From positions 186,001 through 250,000 of the forward strand of contig JAHVJD010000004.1 of the NCBI GenBank assembly GCA_019801415.1: a stretch of DNA of 64,000 nt, given 5' to 3'. The notes under the pieces were generated by a model. The model searched no databases. It had not been told where the DNA came from and worked only from the letters and a program-made list of their open reading frames with translations. Positions 44,670 to 54,046 of the stretch are shown piece by piece; position 1 is the first letter of the stretch; each line of letters begins with the position of its first letter. The position numbers and the translations under genes are program-made. The DNA is from Nocardioides marinus. Lineage in GTDB: Bacteria; Pseudomonadota; Alphaproteobacteria; Rhodobacterales; Rhodobacteraceae.

Positions 44670-45149
44670 TCAGGACGCGCGGTAGAACATGTAGCGGCCC
44701 GGCGGGATGCCCGCGGGGCCGTCCAGTTCCTCCAGCCCGACCAGCGGCTGGCCGGAGACGATGATGCCGCCGGGGGCCATCACAGCGGCGACATGCGGCG
44801 ACAGGGCTGCGGCCTCGGCCACGTCTTTTTCCTTGTCACCAAAGCCGAAATCATAGTGGGCGAGGGCAATCCGGTGGCCACCGACCGCCAGCTGCGCCAG
44901 CATCGGCTTTGCTTCGCCTTGCAGGAAATCCTGCTCCGGCGGCACGCAGGAAGGATGGCATTGCAGCACCCGATCGATCACCCAGACCCGCCGGTCCGGC
45001 AGCGTCTCGCGCAGGTGGTCGTAGGTGCGTCCGTTGCCGAGCCCGAGGTCCAGCACATCGCCGGCGGTGTCCGCAATCTGGTTGGCAGCCCAGTTCAGCC
45101 CGTCGCGTTGGGCGGTCAGTCGGCGCAGCATGGAATCAAGGCGGCTCAT
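44670..45149 (-). CDS. class I SAM-dependent methyltransferase, last gene of the glycan operon
   Basis: 159 residues. Motif I LDLGLGNGRTYDHL (about 33-46) and WVIDRVL after it show a SAM-binding fold; the protein is short for the class and lacks an obvious substrate domain. The ATG at 45149 is one base from the preceding stop; the frame is open a further 34 codons within the upstream gene and was not used. Seventh and last gene of the operon that begins at 51185, so it likely modifies the same glycan or lipid, though this is only from position. Confidence 0.78.
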   Translation of the reverse strand: MSRLDSMLRRLTAQRDGLNWAANQIADTAGDVLDLGLGNGRTYDHLRETLPDRRVWVIDRVLQCHPSCVPPEQDFLQGEAKPMLAQLAVGGHRIALAHYDFGFGDKEKDVAEAAALSPHVAAVMAPGGIIVSGQPLVGLEELDGPAGIPPGRYMFYRAS

Positions 45150-45150
45150 G

Positions 45151-45909
45151 TCAGGAAATCCTTTCGTCGAAGGTCCAGGCTTCTGCCGGTCCGGCCAGCA
45201 AGCGCTCTGCAAGGGCAATGGTGAAGTCCCACGTCGCGCGGTCCTGCACAAGGTGGTGGGTCAGCAGCCCATAGGGTTCGTCGTTGTCGGCTTCGCCGAG
45301 GCGGCGGTCGCGCAGCTGGCGGGTCACTTGCGCAATCAGCTGCTGCGGGGGCAGCAACCCGCGTCCCCCCTTCCAGTCAATCGGATCCAGATGGGTGTTG
45401 ACCCGCAACAAACCCGGCGCAGGTTTGGCCTGCTTGCGGGGCGTGAAGGTTGAAATTGCCGAGTACCCCGCGCCTGCGAGCCAGGTCAGCATCTGCGGGG
45501 TGATGCGGTTCCAGGGCGGAACGAACATCGGGCGCAGGGCGCTGCCGAACAGGTCCTCCAATGCGGCCAGCCCGCGTTCGGCGTCGTCCAGCAGGTCATC
45601 CAGGGGGCGATGGGCACCGAATTCGGCTTTCTTCTCGCCCGCCGGGGCATGGTTCTGATGCGCCCAGCCATGCACAACCGGCAGCAATTGCGGATGTGCC
45701 GAGACATATCGGGCAAGGTCCGCCGTGGCGCCCTGCGGGATCACCGCCAGGTGTACGGGCAGCTCCAGCCGGGCAGAGGCCTTGGCCAGGCGTTCCAGCT
45801 CGGTGGAATGGGAGGTGGCGTCATCATCGCGCCACCACAAGGGGAGCGTCATGCGCGCCGCGCGCCAATGGCTCAGCTCTGTATCCAGCTCGTTCCAGTC
45901 GGGTTTCAT
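45151..45909 (-). CDS. polysaccharide deacetylase-like (NodB-fold) protein
   Basis: 252 residues, no signal peptide. WWRDDDAT (about 25-32) supplies the catalytic and metal Asp pair and VVHGWAHQNH (about 78-87) the H-x3-H metal site of carbohydrate esterase family 4; MFVPPWNRITP matches the R-P-P-W region. The fold removes N- or O-acetyl groups from sugars. Lacking a signal, it may act on a cytoplasmic lipid-linked or nucleotide sugar. Overlaps the upstream glycosyltransferase by four bases. Confidence 0.8.
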   Translation of the reverse strand: MKPDWNELDTELSHWRAARMTLPLWWRDDDATSHSTELERLAKASARLELPVHLAVIPQGATADLARYVSAHPQLLPVVHGWAHQNHAPAGEKKAEFGAHRPLDDLLDDAERGLAALEDLFGSALRPMFVPPWNRITPQMLTWLAGAGYSAISTFTPRKQAKPAPGLLRVNTHLDPIDWKGGRGLLPPQQLIAQVTRQLRDRRLGEADNDEPYGLLTHHLVQDRATWDFTIALAERLLAGPAEAWTFDERIS

Positions 45910-47042
45910 CCGCGCTCCTTCTCCAGCTGCGCAGCAATCTCCACGGTCCGGGCGGCGCCGTCAAACCGGAAACCGCTGGAATCACGCTGCGGCGCCCGCA
46001 TGACAGCCTTGACCGCAGTGCATAGCGACTCGGGTGTCAGCGCGGCCGTGGGCAGCACCTCAATGCCATCAAGTGGTGCGAGGCTGTCGGCACGCAGGCT
46101 CTGTTCGGTCTCATTGCCCGCATCAAAGGGGATCAGCACCGCCGGGGTTGCCGCCTGCAGAAGATCCAACGCGGTATTGTAGCCGCACATGCTGACAGAG
46201 GCGGCGGCATGCGACAGCATCTGGCGGAAATCGGGGCGGGCAGGTTCCAGCAGGGCGGGGGAGCCTGCCTGCGCAAACTCGGCGATCCGCGCCGCCGCAT
46301 CGGTGCCGCCGACCAGCAGCCGCCAGCGATGGTCCGGCATCAGCCGTGCGGCCTCCAGCGCGGCGCGGTAAAGATCGGCACCGACACTGCCGCCACCGGC
46401 GCTGACCAGGATTTCGCCCGCCCCGGCCCGCTCGGGGTGCGGCCCGGCAGCGGCGGGGGCGACGTAGCCGGTATAGCGCAGCTTGGCCTCCAGCATCGGC
46501 GAGACCGGCCAGCTGACCTGCAGCCGGGTCGCGGCGGGGTCGGAATGCACCAGCACCGCGTCGTAGAATTGCGAGATGACCGCATCGGCCTTCTCGGCCT
46601 TTTCCGGTTTCGAAGGCGGCGCCAGGATGTCGCGCACCGAAGACAGGATCACCGGGCGGCACGGCATCTTGTGGGCGGCTTCCAGCAGCGCCAGGAACTC
46701 GCCGCGCAGGGAGCGGCGGCCAAAGGGGTAAAGCTCGGTAATCAGCACATCTGGCTGCGCCTCTTGCAGGGCAGCACAAAGCTGCGACTGACGCTGGGCC
46801 AGGTCCTCTGCCTGCGCCACGGTGCCTTCCGCGGTCAGCAGCCGGGCGAAATCCACCCCGTCAGAGCGCAGCGGCGGCAGCTGCACCAGCGTCACGCCGC
46901 ATGTGTCCAGCTGCGGTGCCGGAAAGCCGCCGCTGACCAGCGTGACCTGATGCCCTTCGCGGTCGAAGGCCCGCGCCAGTGTCAGCGCCCGCGACAGATG
47001 GCCCGTGCCCAGAAGATGCGTGACTGCGATCAGGACTTTCAT
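45906..47042 (-). CDS. MurG-like (GT-B) glycosyltransferase, first paralogue
   Basis: 378 residues. N-terminal TGHLSRALTLARA (about 13-25) is the acceptor/lipid loop of MurG-like GT-B enzymes; the C-terminal domain has VSAGGGSVG (about 220-228) and the nucleotide-sugar pocket MCGYNTALDLLQA (290-302) with PFDAGNETEQ. It is clearly related to the first gene of the operon (49959-51185), which shows the same GHL and GYNT motifs. ATGA overlaps on both sides. Donor and acceptor unknown. Confidence 0.82.
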   Translation of the reverse strand: MKVLIAVTHLLGTGHLSRALTLARAFDREGHQVTLVSGGFPAPQLDTCGVTLVQLPPLRSDGVDFARLLTAEGTVAQAEDLAQRQSQLCAALQEAQPDVLITELYPFGRRSLRGEFLALLEAAHKMPCRPVILSSVRDILAPPSKPEKAEKADAVISQFYDAVLVHSDPAATRLQVSWPVSPMLEAKLRYTGYVAPAAAGPHPERAGAGEILVSAGGGSVGADLYRAALEAARLMPDHRWRLLVGGTDAAARIAEFAQAGSPALLEPARPDFRQMLSHAAASVSMCGYNTALDLLQAATPAVLIPFDAGNETEQSLRADSLAPLDGIEVLPTAALTPESLCTAVKAVMRAPQRDSSGFRFDGAARTVEIAAQLEKERG

Positions 47043-47626
47043 GCGGTCTCCTCGCGGATCAGGCGGATGGGCTCATCCCAGGGGCGCAGGGTCGGGCCGT
47101 CGATTTCCACGATGAACAGCCGGTTGCGCTTGACGCGGAACGGCGCGGGACCGTCAAAGTCCCAGCCGTGGGCGCGGGCGAGGATCATCCGCATGATGCC
47201 GATGTGGCAGACTGCGACCGTGTCGCGCGTCAGCCCCCGCAGCCAGGGTTCAATGCGATCCCAGACCTCGGCCGGGGTTTCGCCGCCGGGGGGGCGGTAG
47301 TGCCAGCCCCAGTCCTCGATGTCGCGGAAACCGCTGCTGGGGTCCGCCTTCAGGTCGGTGCCGTGCAGCCCTTCCCACTCGCCCCAGTTCATTTCCGTCA
47401 GCGCGGGCGCGGTGCGGGGCGGTCGGCCCGTGACCAGTTCCGCGGTCTCCGCCGCGCGCTTCAGCGGGCTGGACCACAGGTCTGCATCCGCCCAGTCCGG
47501 GGGCAGACTTTGCGCTGCCAGCTCGGCGCGGGCGGCGTCATCCAGCGGGATATCGCTGCGGCCCTGAATGCGGCCCGCGCGGTTCCAGGAGGTATGGCCG
47601 TGGCGCAGCAGGGCAAGTCGGATCAT
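47039..47626 (-). CDS. histidine phosphatase family protein
   Basis: 195 residues. LLRHGHTSWN (about 5-14) carries the phosphorylated His, SSPLKRAAET (about 52-61) the second Arg, EMNWGEWEG the acidic residue and VCHIGIMR the second His of phosphoglycerate-mutase-like phosphatases. The ATG at 47626 overlaps the previous stop; the 14 extra upstream codons lie in that gene. In this operon it could remove phosphate from a sugar or lipid intermediate. Confidence 0.85.
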   Translation of the reverse strand: MIRLALLRHGHTSWNRAGRIQGRSDIPLDDAARAELAAQSLPPDWADADLWSSPLKRAAETAELVTGRPPRTAPALTEMNWGEWEGLHGTDLKADPSSGFRDIEDWGWHYRPPGGETPAEVWDRIEPWLRGLTRDTVAVCHIGIMRMILARAHGWDFDGPAPFRVKRNRLFIVEIDGPTLRPWDEPIRLIREETA

Positions 47627-48711
47627 CGGGAGACCTCGATCAATGGGGTGACAGTGTTCCAGAAGCAAGCAGCCGCTGCCGGTTCAAGATGGCGGCCCGC
47701 GATCCGCGCGCGGGCCTGGGTGCCGCGGTGGCGACGCAGCGCGGTATCGCCCAGCAGTTCCGTTGCCAGTGCCGCGAGGCCCGCCGCGCCCTGTTCTGGC
47801 GCAGGATACGTTCCGGGCAGCAGCACGTCACGCACGCCGGGCCGGTCCTGTGCCACCACCGGCAGCCCATGCGCCTGCGCCTCCAGGTAGACCATGCCGA
47901 AGGCCTCGTTGACGCCGGGCCACAGCAGCAGGCTGGCGCGGGCATAGGCCGCTGCCAAAGCGTCCTGCGACAGCTGGCCCAGAAACTGGACGCGACTGGC
48001 GAAGGGCGCCATCATCGCCTCGACTTCCGGGCGGGCAGGGCCGTCGCCGGCAATGTCCAGCTGCCAGTCCCCGTCAATCAGCGGCAGGGTTTCGGCGATC
48101 AGCCGGTAGGATGCCAGTTTGTCGCCCTTGCGCATCATCGCAGCGGTCAGCATCGGCCCGTCCAGTGCGGACGCGCGGGGCAGAGTGGTGCGCGGCAGGA
48201 AGGGCGGCAGCTGCGCCAGCAGTTGACTGCCTGCGCGGTCCCGCTGCAGGGCAAAGTGGTCATGTTCGGTGAAATAGAAGATCGCCGCGGCAGCGTCGGC
48301 GGCGGCATGGGCCGCACGGGCGAACTCCGCCCAGCCGCCGCTCAGCCGTTTCCGCGCGCGGGTGGATTCGATCTGCACATAGGGAATGCCGCGGGCGCGC
48401 GCCACGGCCGGGCCGATCAGGTCCGGCGCCTTGTAGTAGTTGTGGTAGGTGACCCAGAGATCCGCCGGGGGCATGTCGCGCAGCAGCCGGGCGACCTCTT
48501 GACTGGCCGCATCTTTCAGCCTCGCTTGCGTGTCTGCACAGCCCTCTTTGTCATAGACCCGCAGCTCCGAAGCCAGGTGCACTTCGGCCCCGCTGGAGGT
48601 CAGCATCGCCATCAGGTTGCGGGCAATCGCGCGGTCGCCCGAGGGCACCGGGTGGTGCGGCGGCTTCATTGGCGCGTAAAAGGCGATCCGCGTGCCGCGT
48701 CCCGGTGCCAT
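47623..48711 (-). CDS. glycosyltransferase family 4 protein
   Basis: 362 residues, GT-B fold. The C-terminal half has the GT4 pattern: DIAGDGPARPEVEAM (about 218-232), FLGQLSQDALAAAYARASLLLWPGVNEAFGMVYLEAQA with the E-x7-E pair that binds the nucleotide sugar, and GLPVVAQD. The N-terminal part includes PPHHPVPSGDR, a typical acceptor loop. Begins at 48711, six bases after its neighbour's stop, and overlaps the phosphatase gene by four. Confidence 0.85.
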   Translation of the reverse strand: MAPGRGTRIAFYAPMKPPHHPVPSGDRAIARNLMAMLTSSGAEVHLASELRVYDKEGCADTQARLKDAASQEVARLLRDMPPADLWVTYHNYYKAPDLIGPAVARARGIPYVQIESTRARKRLSGGWAEFARAAHAAADAAAAIFYFTEHDHFALQRDRAGSQLLAQLPPFLPRTTLPRASALDGPMLTAAMMRKGDKLASYRLIAETLPLIDGDWQLDIAGDGPARPEVEAMMAPFASRVQFLGQLSQDALAAAYARASLLLWPGVNEAFGMVYLEAQAHGLPVVAQDRPGVRDVLLPGTYPAPEQGAAGLAALATELLGDTALRRHRGTQARARIAGRHLEPAAAACFWNTVTPLIEVSR

Positions 48712-48717
48712 CCGTGA

Positions 48718-49962
48718 TCAATCCTGCGCCAGCATCGCCTTCAGCCGCCGCGACAGCTGGGCAATGCCGGGGTCCATGCCAAAGTCGCTGCGCAGCCGCT
48801 GCAGCGCGGCTTCGGCCATCTCTGCCAGCCGGTCCGGATGCCGCGCGGCATAGAGCAGGCTTTCGGCCAGCATCTCGGGGCTGTCCTCGCTCAGCAGGCC
48901 GTGGGTGCCGTGGGTGATGAACTCGGGGATGGCCGACACCGGCGTCGACAGGATCGGCAACCCTTGCGAGGCGGCCTCCATCAGCACGTTCGGCAGCCCG
49001 TCGCGGTCGCCGTCGGCGGCCACCCGGCTGGGCAGAACGAACAGATCGCTGGCGCGCATCGCCTCGATCACTTCGGGCTGGTCGCAGGCGCCGCGCCAGG
49101 TGATGCGATCGGCGATGCCCGCATCCTCGGCCATGCCTTGCAGCAGATCGCCAAGGCCGCCGCCGCCGATATGGGTCCAATGCCAGTCCAGCCCCGCAGG
49201 CAGCAGCGCCAGCGCCGCGATCAGCCGGTCAAAGCCCTTCTTCTCCACCAGCCGTCCGACGGACATGAAGTGCACCGGGTCCTGCGGCTGGCGCGGGCTT
49301 CGCTGCGGCGGGGGCGGAAAGCGTGACAGGTCCAGCCCGTGATAGACCAGATCCACCCGGTCGGGCGTATCGGCCATGTCCTGCAGATGGCGCGCGCCAA
49401 ATCCGGTGCAGGTCGCACCAAATGCGGCCCCGTGATGCGCGGCAGAGAGTTTCTCGGTGATTTCCCAGTCGGGCGAGGTCCAGATGTCCTTGGCGTGGGC
49501 GGAGAAACTCCACGGCAGGCCGCGCATGATGGCGGCGTAGCGCGCGACCGAGGACGGCGTGTGCAGGAAATGCGCGTACAGCCCCAGCACCTCGGCGGGC
49601 ATCTCGGCGGCCAGCACGCAGGCCTGGCCAAAGCGGCGGATCCGGTTGGGGGTGCAGTCGCGGCGCAGATCGGCGCGCCAGACGCGGTAGGCCTCGGCGT
49701 AGCCCGGCAGCTGCTGCGCGGCGGCGCGGGCGCGCCAGACCCGATCGGGTTCCTCGTACAGGTATTCCGGCAGGTAGTTCACCCGTGCCTGCAACTGCTG
49801 ATGCAGCGGATGACGCTTGACGTCGGTGGGGTGGCGCAGCGACCAGATCTCAAAGCTGTGGCCAGCGGCTTCCAGCGCCACCAGCTCCTGCGCGATGAAG
49901 GTCTCGGACAGCCGCGGCCAGCCCTTGACCACCACCGCCAGCGGCGGGCGAGCGGCGGTCAT
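48718..49962 (-). CDS. glycosyltransferase family 4 protein, colanic-acid WcaL/AmsK type
   Basis: 414 residues. KGWPRLSETFIAQEL (about 14-28) is the N-terminal signature of GTs that build exopolysaccharides such as colanic acid or amylovoran; C-terminal MSVGRLVEKKGFDRLI, ITWRGACDQPEV, FVLPSRVAADGDRDGLPNV and an E-A-A-S-x-G-L-P motif complete the GT4 pocket. The ATG at 49962 overlaps the previous stop as ATGA; the longer open frame lies inside that gene. Confidence 0.87.
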   Translation of the reverse strand: MTAARPPLAVVVKGWPRLSETFIAQELVALEAAGHSFEIWSLRHPTDVKRHPLHQQLQARVNYLPEYLYEEPDRVWRARAAAQQLPGYAEAYRVWRADLRRDCTPNRIRRFGQACVLAAEMPAEVLGLYAHFLHTPSSVARYAAIMRGLPWSFSAHAKDIWTSPDWEITEKLSAAHHGAAFGATCTGFGARHLQDMADTPDRVDLVYHGLDLSRFPPPPQRSPRQPQDPVHFMSVGRLVEKKGFDRLIAALALLPAGLDWHWTHIGGGGLGDLLQGMAEDAGIADRITWRGACDQPEVIEAMRASDLFVLPSRVAADGDRDGLPNVLMEAASQGLPILSTPVSAIPEFITHGTHGLLSEDSPEMLAESLLYAARHPDRLAEMAEAALQRLRSDFGMDPGIAQLSRRLKAMLAQD

Positions 49963-51185
49963 TCTGCCGTCCTCTGCTGCGCGTCCTGCAACAGGATCTG
50001 GACCCGACGGGTGACATAGTCGAGCCCGTCCAGCAAACCTTCCGAGCCTGCGGCAGAGGGCGGCTGCTGGGTGGCGAGGGCGCGGATTGCACGGGCCAGG
50101 GCCGAAGCCGTCCAACCGTCACGGGTTTCATCCAGCATGGTCGACAGCCCCAGCTCCTCGGCGCGGTTGGCGCGGATCCACTGTTCGAGACGTGGGGTCG
50201 TGCGCGGCACGATCACTGCGGGTTTGTCAAAAGACAATACCTCGCAGAAGGTGTTGTAGCCGCCCATGCAGACCACTCCCTGGGCTCCGGCGAACAGGGT
50301 TTCGATCTGCGATTCAAAGCCAACGGCGGTTACGCGCCCCTGCAAACGGGCCACCCGCTGTTCGAAATCCGCGCGCGTGTCACCGGACAGGAAGGGGCCG
50401 TAGACCAGCACGGCACGCGGAGACAGGTCCGGGTCGGCCTCGTAGGCAGACAGCACCAGATCCACCATCATCTCTCCGTCACCCCCCCCACCGGCGGTGA
50501 CCAGCAGATAGGGGTGCTGCGGCGGTTCGCCGACCTGGCCCAGGTCGCGGCGCAGGTAGCCGGTCCAGTGCATCCGCGCCCGCATCTGCGGCGTGAATGG
50601 CAGGCCCTCGGTCGGGTCATAGACGGACTTCGGCCCATAAACCCAGATCTCGTCATAGAAGTCGCGGGTGGCCTCGACCGCCTGCTTGCGCTCCCATTCG
50701 GCGGCCAGCACGTCGGGCGCATCCAGCACATCGCGCAGACCCAGTACCAGCTTGCAGCGGCCTTCCGACTTCAGGAACTCCAGCGCGGGGATCAATTCGC
50801 CGCGAAAGCCGGTCGGTTCCTTGTCCGCAACCAGCACATCCGGCTGGTATTGCTCCACGGTGGAACGGATCAGGGCTGCCCGCAGTTCGGCGGTTTCCTC
50901 GATGCTCATGCCCATGGTGCGCGAGGCATAGGAGCCGTCGGAGCGCTTGATGACGCCGGGCAGGCGGATGTGATCGACCCCGGCCGGGAACGAGAACCGC
51001 CCCGCAACCGGCGATCCGGTCAGGATCAGCGCGGAGGATTGCGGCGTCGCGGTGGTAATCGCGCCTGCCAAGGCCCGGGAGCGGCGCAAATGGCCGAGCC
51101 CGAACGTGTCGTGACTGTAGAACATGACCCGCGGCCCGCGTTTCGGGGAGCTCGCAGAGGCTGGGGATTCACCTGGCTGTGTCAT
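49959..51185 (-). CDS. MurG-like (GT-B) glycosyltransferase, second paralogue
   Basis: 408 residues. SHDTFGLGHLRRSRALAGA (about 24-42) is the lipid/acceptor loop; VTAGGGGDGEMM (about 228-239) and VCMGGYNTFCEVLSF with VPRTTPRLEQ form the nucleotide-sugar site. First gene of the seven-gene operon 51185 to 44670 and a paralogue of the fourth-from-last gene. The N-terminal 18 residues are polar and probably flexible. Promoter must lie in the 388-base gap upstream. Confidence 0.83.
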   Translation of the reverse strand: MTQPGESPASASSPKRGPRVMFYSHDTFGLGHLRRSRALAGAITTATPQSSALILTGSPVAGRFSFPAGVDHIRLPGVIKRSDGSYASRTMGMSIEETAELRAALIRSTVEQYQPDVLVADKEPTGFRGELIPALEFLKSEGRCKLVLGLRDVLDAPDVLAAEWERKQAVEATRDFYDEIWVYGPKSVYDPTEGLPFTPQMRARMHWTGYLRRDLGQVGEPPQHPYLLVTAGGGGDGEMMVDLVLSAYEADPDLSPRAVLVYGPFLSGDTRADFEQRVARLQGRVTAVGFESQIETLFAGAQGVVCMGGYNTFCEVLSFDKPAVIVPRTTPRLEQWIRANRAEELGLSTMLDETRDGWTASALARAIRALATQQPPSAAGSEGLLDGLDYVTRRVQILLQDAQQRTAE

Positions 51186-51573
51186 GGGCTCGCTTGCCTG
51201 AAGGGTTCACGCCCAAACCGGCCGAAACGGGCGGCGCCAGGACCGGAACACGGGGTTTGGGGGCTGAGCCTGGGGCCGGGCGGGGGCTGTCGTGTTGTGC
51301 CATTCTCTGCCTCGGGTTGCGCAGCCCCGACTGCTGAGGGCGGGGTGCCGACTGTTGGTTCTGCTTTTGCAGGATACAGCCGACCGCACCCGCGGGACAA
51401 AGCTGCGCTGCTGCCCGCCGGTCGGCGGAGGTTGGGATCGGTATAACCTGCCCCCGGCACCTATGCAATCATGCGGCAGGGGCAAGGGGGCAATCTGATC
51501 TGCGTCGGGAAAATTTGCATGACGTTTCCGCGCGTGGTTAATTCTGGGTACAATTCCAGAAGGATAGGCGCCC
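51186..51573. promoter_or_regulatory. divergent intergenic region, glycan operon / MscS-type gene
   Basis: No supportable gene; short frames here have no family features. The half near 51574 becomes AT-richer (around 51515-51560, GGTTAATTCTGGGTACAATTCC with TACAAT as a possible -10 element) and AGAAGGA is a good ribosome site for the channel gene. No operator could be named. Confidence 0.4.
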
Positions 51574-53949
51574 ATGCTGCACGTTGTTTGTCGAATTCTG
51601 CTGATGGGGCTCCTGATCCTGTCCACGGTTGCTCACGCCGAAGCGCAGGAACGTGAACCGGCGAGCGCGGATAGCCTGTCGCGTATTCTCGAGCAGGCCG
51701 CGCAGGCAGGCGTCGGTGTGGTCGTCGTCGACAGCAACGGGCAGCTGCTGACCCCGCCCGCGCCCCCCGAGGCGAGCGGGCAGCCGACAGGCGAGCACAT
51801 GGAAAAGCCCTCGGCGCTGATGCAGGCGCAGTCCAAGGTCGCGGCCTTCCGGGCCGAGCTTGCCAGCCGCCTCGAGGCGCTGCCCTATTCGGTCTTTGAA
51901 ATGCAGTACATCCTGCGCCAGACCAGCCCCGACGGGCGCATCAGCACCTATGTCGAAGTGCTGGGATGGAGCGTGCTGTTGCTGATGATCGGCCGCTGGT
52001 TGTCGGTCGAGATCTACGGCAAGCGTATTGCCAAACGCTACGTGGTCGCACGCATCAAGCAGCAGCCGGAAGGCTATCAGGAGAAGATGCCGTTCCTGAT
52101 CTTCCGGTTCTTCATGGGGGTCGGGGGCACCGTCTTTGCGATGCTGTTTGCCGCCCTTGCGTCCTATGTGATCTTCGGTCCGTCCGGCGATCCCTCGATC
52201 GAGTTTACCACCACCGCGATCTACACCGCCTTTTTCCTGGCCCGGACCGTGTCGGATCTGTGGCGCATGGTGCTGTCGCCCTATCTATCGCAATACCGCA
52301 TTCCGGTGTTCTCCGACCGGGATGCCCGGCGGCTCTACATCTGGGCGTCGTTGCTGGCGACCTATGACATTTCCTCGGTCCTGTTTGCCACCTGGGTTGG
52401 TGATTTCGGGCTCAACTACAACGTCTATGCGCTGGTTTATGGCGTTCTGGCGCTTGTGGGCACCTTCGGGAACCTGGTGCTTGTGCTGGTCAACGGGCGG
52501 GCCATTTCCAATGCCATCCGTGCAGGCCGCCCGCCCGAGGAATGTTCCTGGCTCGTGCGGGGGCTGGCGCTGGCCTGGGCGCCGGTTCTGATCGCCTACA
52601 TGATCTTTGGCTGGCTGAAGCTGGCGTTTGACCTGGTGCTGGAAAATGACATGGCGGTGCCGGTGATGGCGGGCAGCTATTTCGTGCTGACCACGATCCT
52701 GATCGTCTACGGTGTCATCAACTATTTCATTGAACGCTATTTCAGTCGCGCGCGTCGTCCCGAGGCTGCGCCGTCGCTCGAAGAGCAGGGGGCGGAGTCC
52801 GGCTTGGCAGAGGGGGAAGAGGCGGGCGAGGCAGAGGCAACGGACACGCCAGCCGAGGCCGCCGAGGTTTCGCCGCCGCTGCCGCGCCGCCACCCCATAG
52901 CGACCTATCAGGATCTTGCCCGCCGCGTGGCCGGTATTCTGGCCTTCGTGGTCGGCGCCTATTCGCTGGTGATCGTGTGGAACCCCGATGCCGCCTGGCT
53001 GAACACCACCTCCGCCGACCGGGTGATCGACATAACGGTGATCCTGTTCATCGGCTACATCGTCTATCACCTGTTCCGTATCTGGATCGACAGCAAGATC
53101 GATGAAGAAGTCGGGTCGGCACCGGCGGAGGCAGAACTCGGGGACGAAGGCGGAGCCGGTGGCGCAAGTCGCCTCGCAACCCTGCTGCCGCTGTTCCGCG
53201 GGGCCATACTGGCCGTGGTTGTGGTGTCGATCGTGCTCATCGTTCTGCTGGAACTGGGCATCAACGTCAGCCCGCTGTTCGCCGGTGCTGGTGTCGTTGG
53301 TCTTGCCGTGGGGTTCGGCTCGCAAACACTGGTCCGAGACATTTTCTCTGGTGCGTTCTTCCTGGTCGATGACGCGTTCCGCAAAGGGGAATATATCGAC
53401 ATCGGCGAGGTCAAGGGCACGGTCGAGAAGATCTCGGTGCGCTCTTTCCAGCTGCGCCATCATCTTGGTGCGCTGCACACGATTCCCTTTGGCGAAATCA
53501 AGGTGCTGACCAATTACTCCCGCGACTGGGTGATGATGAAGCTGCCGTTGCGGGTCACCTATGACACCGACGTCGAAAAAGTGCGCAAGCTGATCAAGAA
53601 GCTGGGCCAAAGCCTGCTGGAAGACCCGGTGATCGGCGATGCCTTCATCCAGCCGCTGAAGTCGCAGGGTGTGATCGAGATGCAGGATTCGGCCATGATC
53701 ATCCGGGTGAAATTCATGACCAAACCGGGCGATCAGTGGCTGGTGCGCAAGCGGGTGTACCAGGAAATCCGCGAGCTGTTTGCGCGCGAAGGCATCAAGT
53801 TCGCCCACCGCGAGGTCACCGTCCGCCTGGCCCCGGATCAGGAAGATGAGCTGACGCCGAAACAGAAACAGCTGGCCACGGGGGCGGTGCAAGCTGCCAT
53901 CGACGAAGATGCGCTGGATGAAATGGGCGGCAATGGCGACGACCGCTGA
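51574..53949 (+). CDS. large MscS-family mechanosensitive channel
   Basis: 791 residues, far longer than E. coli MscS (286). A signal peptide (about 1-23, cleavage near AHAEA) and a periplasmic region lead to about ten transmembrane helices; an acidic linker (about 398-430, Glu/Ala/Gly-rich) separates two membrane blocks. The MscS core lies at about 540-640: VGLAVGFGSQTLVRDIFSG is the pore-lining TM3 with alternating Gly/Ala, followed by the beta domain (EYIDIGEVKGTVEKI) and a C-terminal domain. Releases solutes on osmotic downshift. Single-gene unit. Confidence 0.9.
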   Translation: MLHVVCRILLMGLLILSTVAHAEAQEREPASADSLSRILEQAAQAGVGVVVVDSNGQLLTPPAPPEASGQPTGEHMEKPSALMQAQSKVAAFRAELASRLEALPYSVFEMQYILRQTSPDGRISTYVEVLGWSVLLLMIGRWLSVEIYGKRIAKRYVVARIKQQPEGYQEKMPFLIFRFFMGVGGTVFAMLFAALASYVIFGPSGDPSIEFTTTAIYTAFFLARTVSDLWRMVLSPYLSQYRIPVFSDRDARRLYIWASLLATYDISSVLFATWVGDFGLNYNVYALVYGVLALVGTFGNLVLVLVNGRAISNAIRAGRPPEECSWLVRGLALAWAPVLIAYMIFGWLKLAFDLVLENDMAVPVMAGSYFVLTTILIVYGVINYFIERYFSRARRPEAAPSLEEQGAESGLAEGEEAGEAEATDTPAEAAEVSPPLPRRHPIATYQDLARRVAGILAFVVGAYSLVIVWNPDAAWLNTTSADRVIDITVILFIGYIVYHLFRIWIDSKIDEEVGSAPAEAELGDEGGAGGASRLATLLPLFRGAILAVVVVSIVLIVLLELGINVSPLFAGAGVVGLAVGFGSQTLVRDIFSGAFFLVDDAFRKGEYIDIGEVKGTVEKISVRSFQLRHHLGALHTIPFGEIKVLTNYSRDWVMMKLPLRVTYDTDVEKVRKLIKKLGQSLLEDPVIGDAFIQPLKSQGVIEMQDSAMIIRVKFMTKPGDQWLVRKRVYQEIRELFAREGIKFAHREVTVRLAPDQEDELTPKQKQLATGAVQAAIDEDALDEMGGNGDDR

Positions 53950-54020
53950 CGTCGCCGCTGCAGAAGCGGGCCTGTTTCTGGCTGAAAAGTCTCCGGGGTG
54001 TATTTCCCGGGACCGCTATG

Positions 54021-54035
54021 AGGGGCAGCGCCCCT
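54021..54035. repeat. small hairpin between convergent genes
   Basis: AGGGGC-AGC-GCCCCT lies between the channel gene and the CoA-transferase gene, within a phrase (CTCCGGGGTGTATTTC... AGGGGCAGCGCCCCT) that resembles intergenic repeats common in Rhodobacteraceae. No T run. Confidence 0.4.
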
Positions 54036-54046
54036 AGGCCCGCCTG

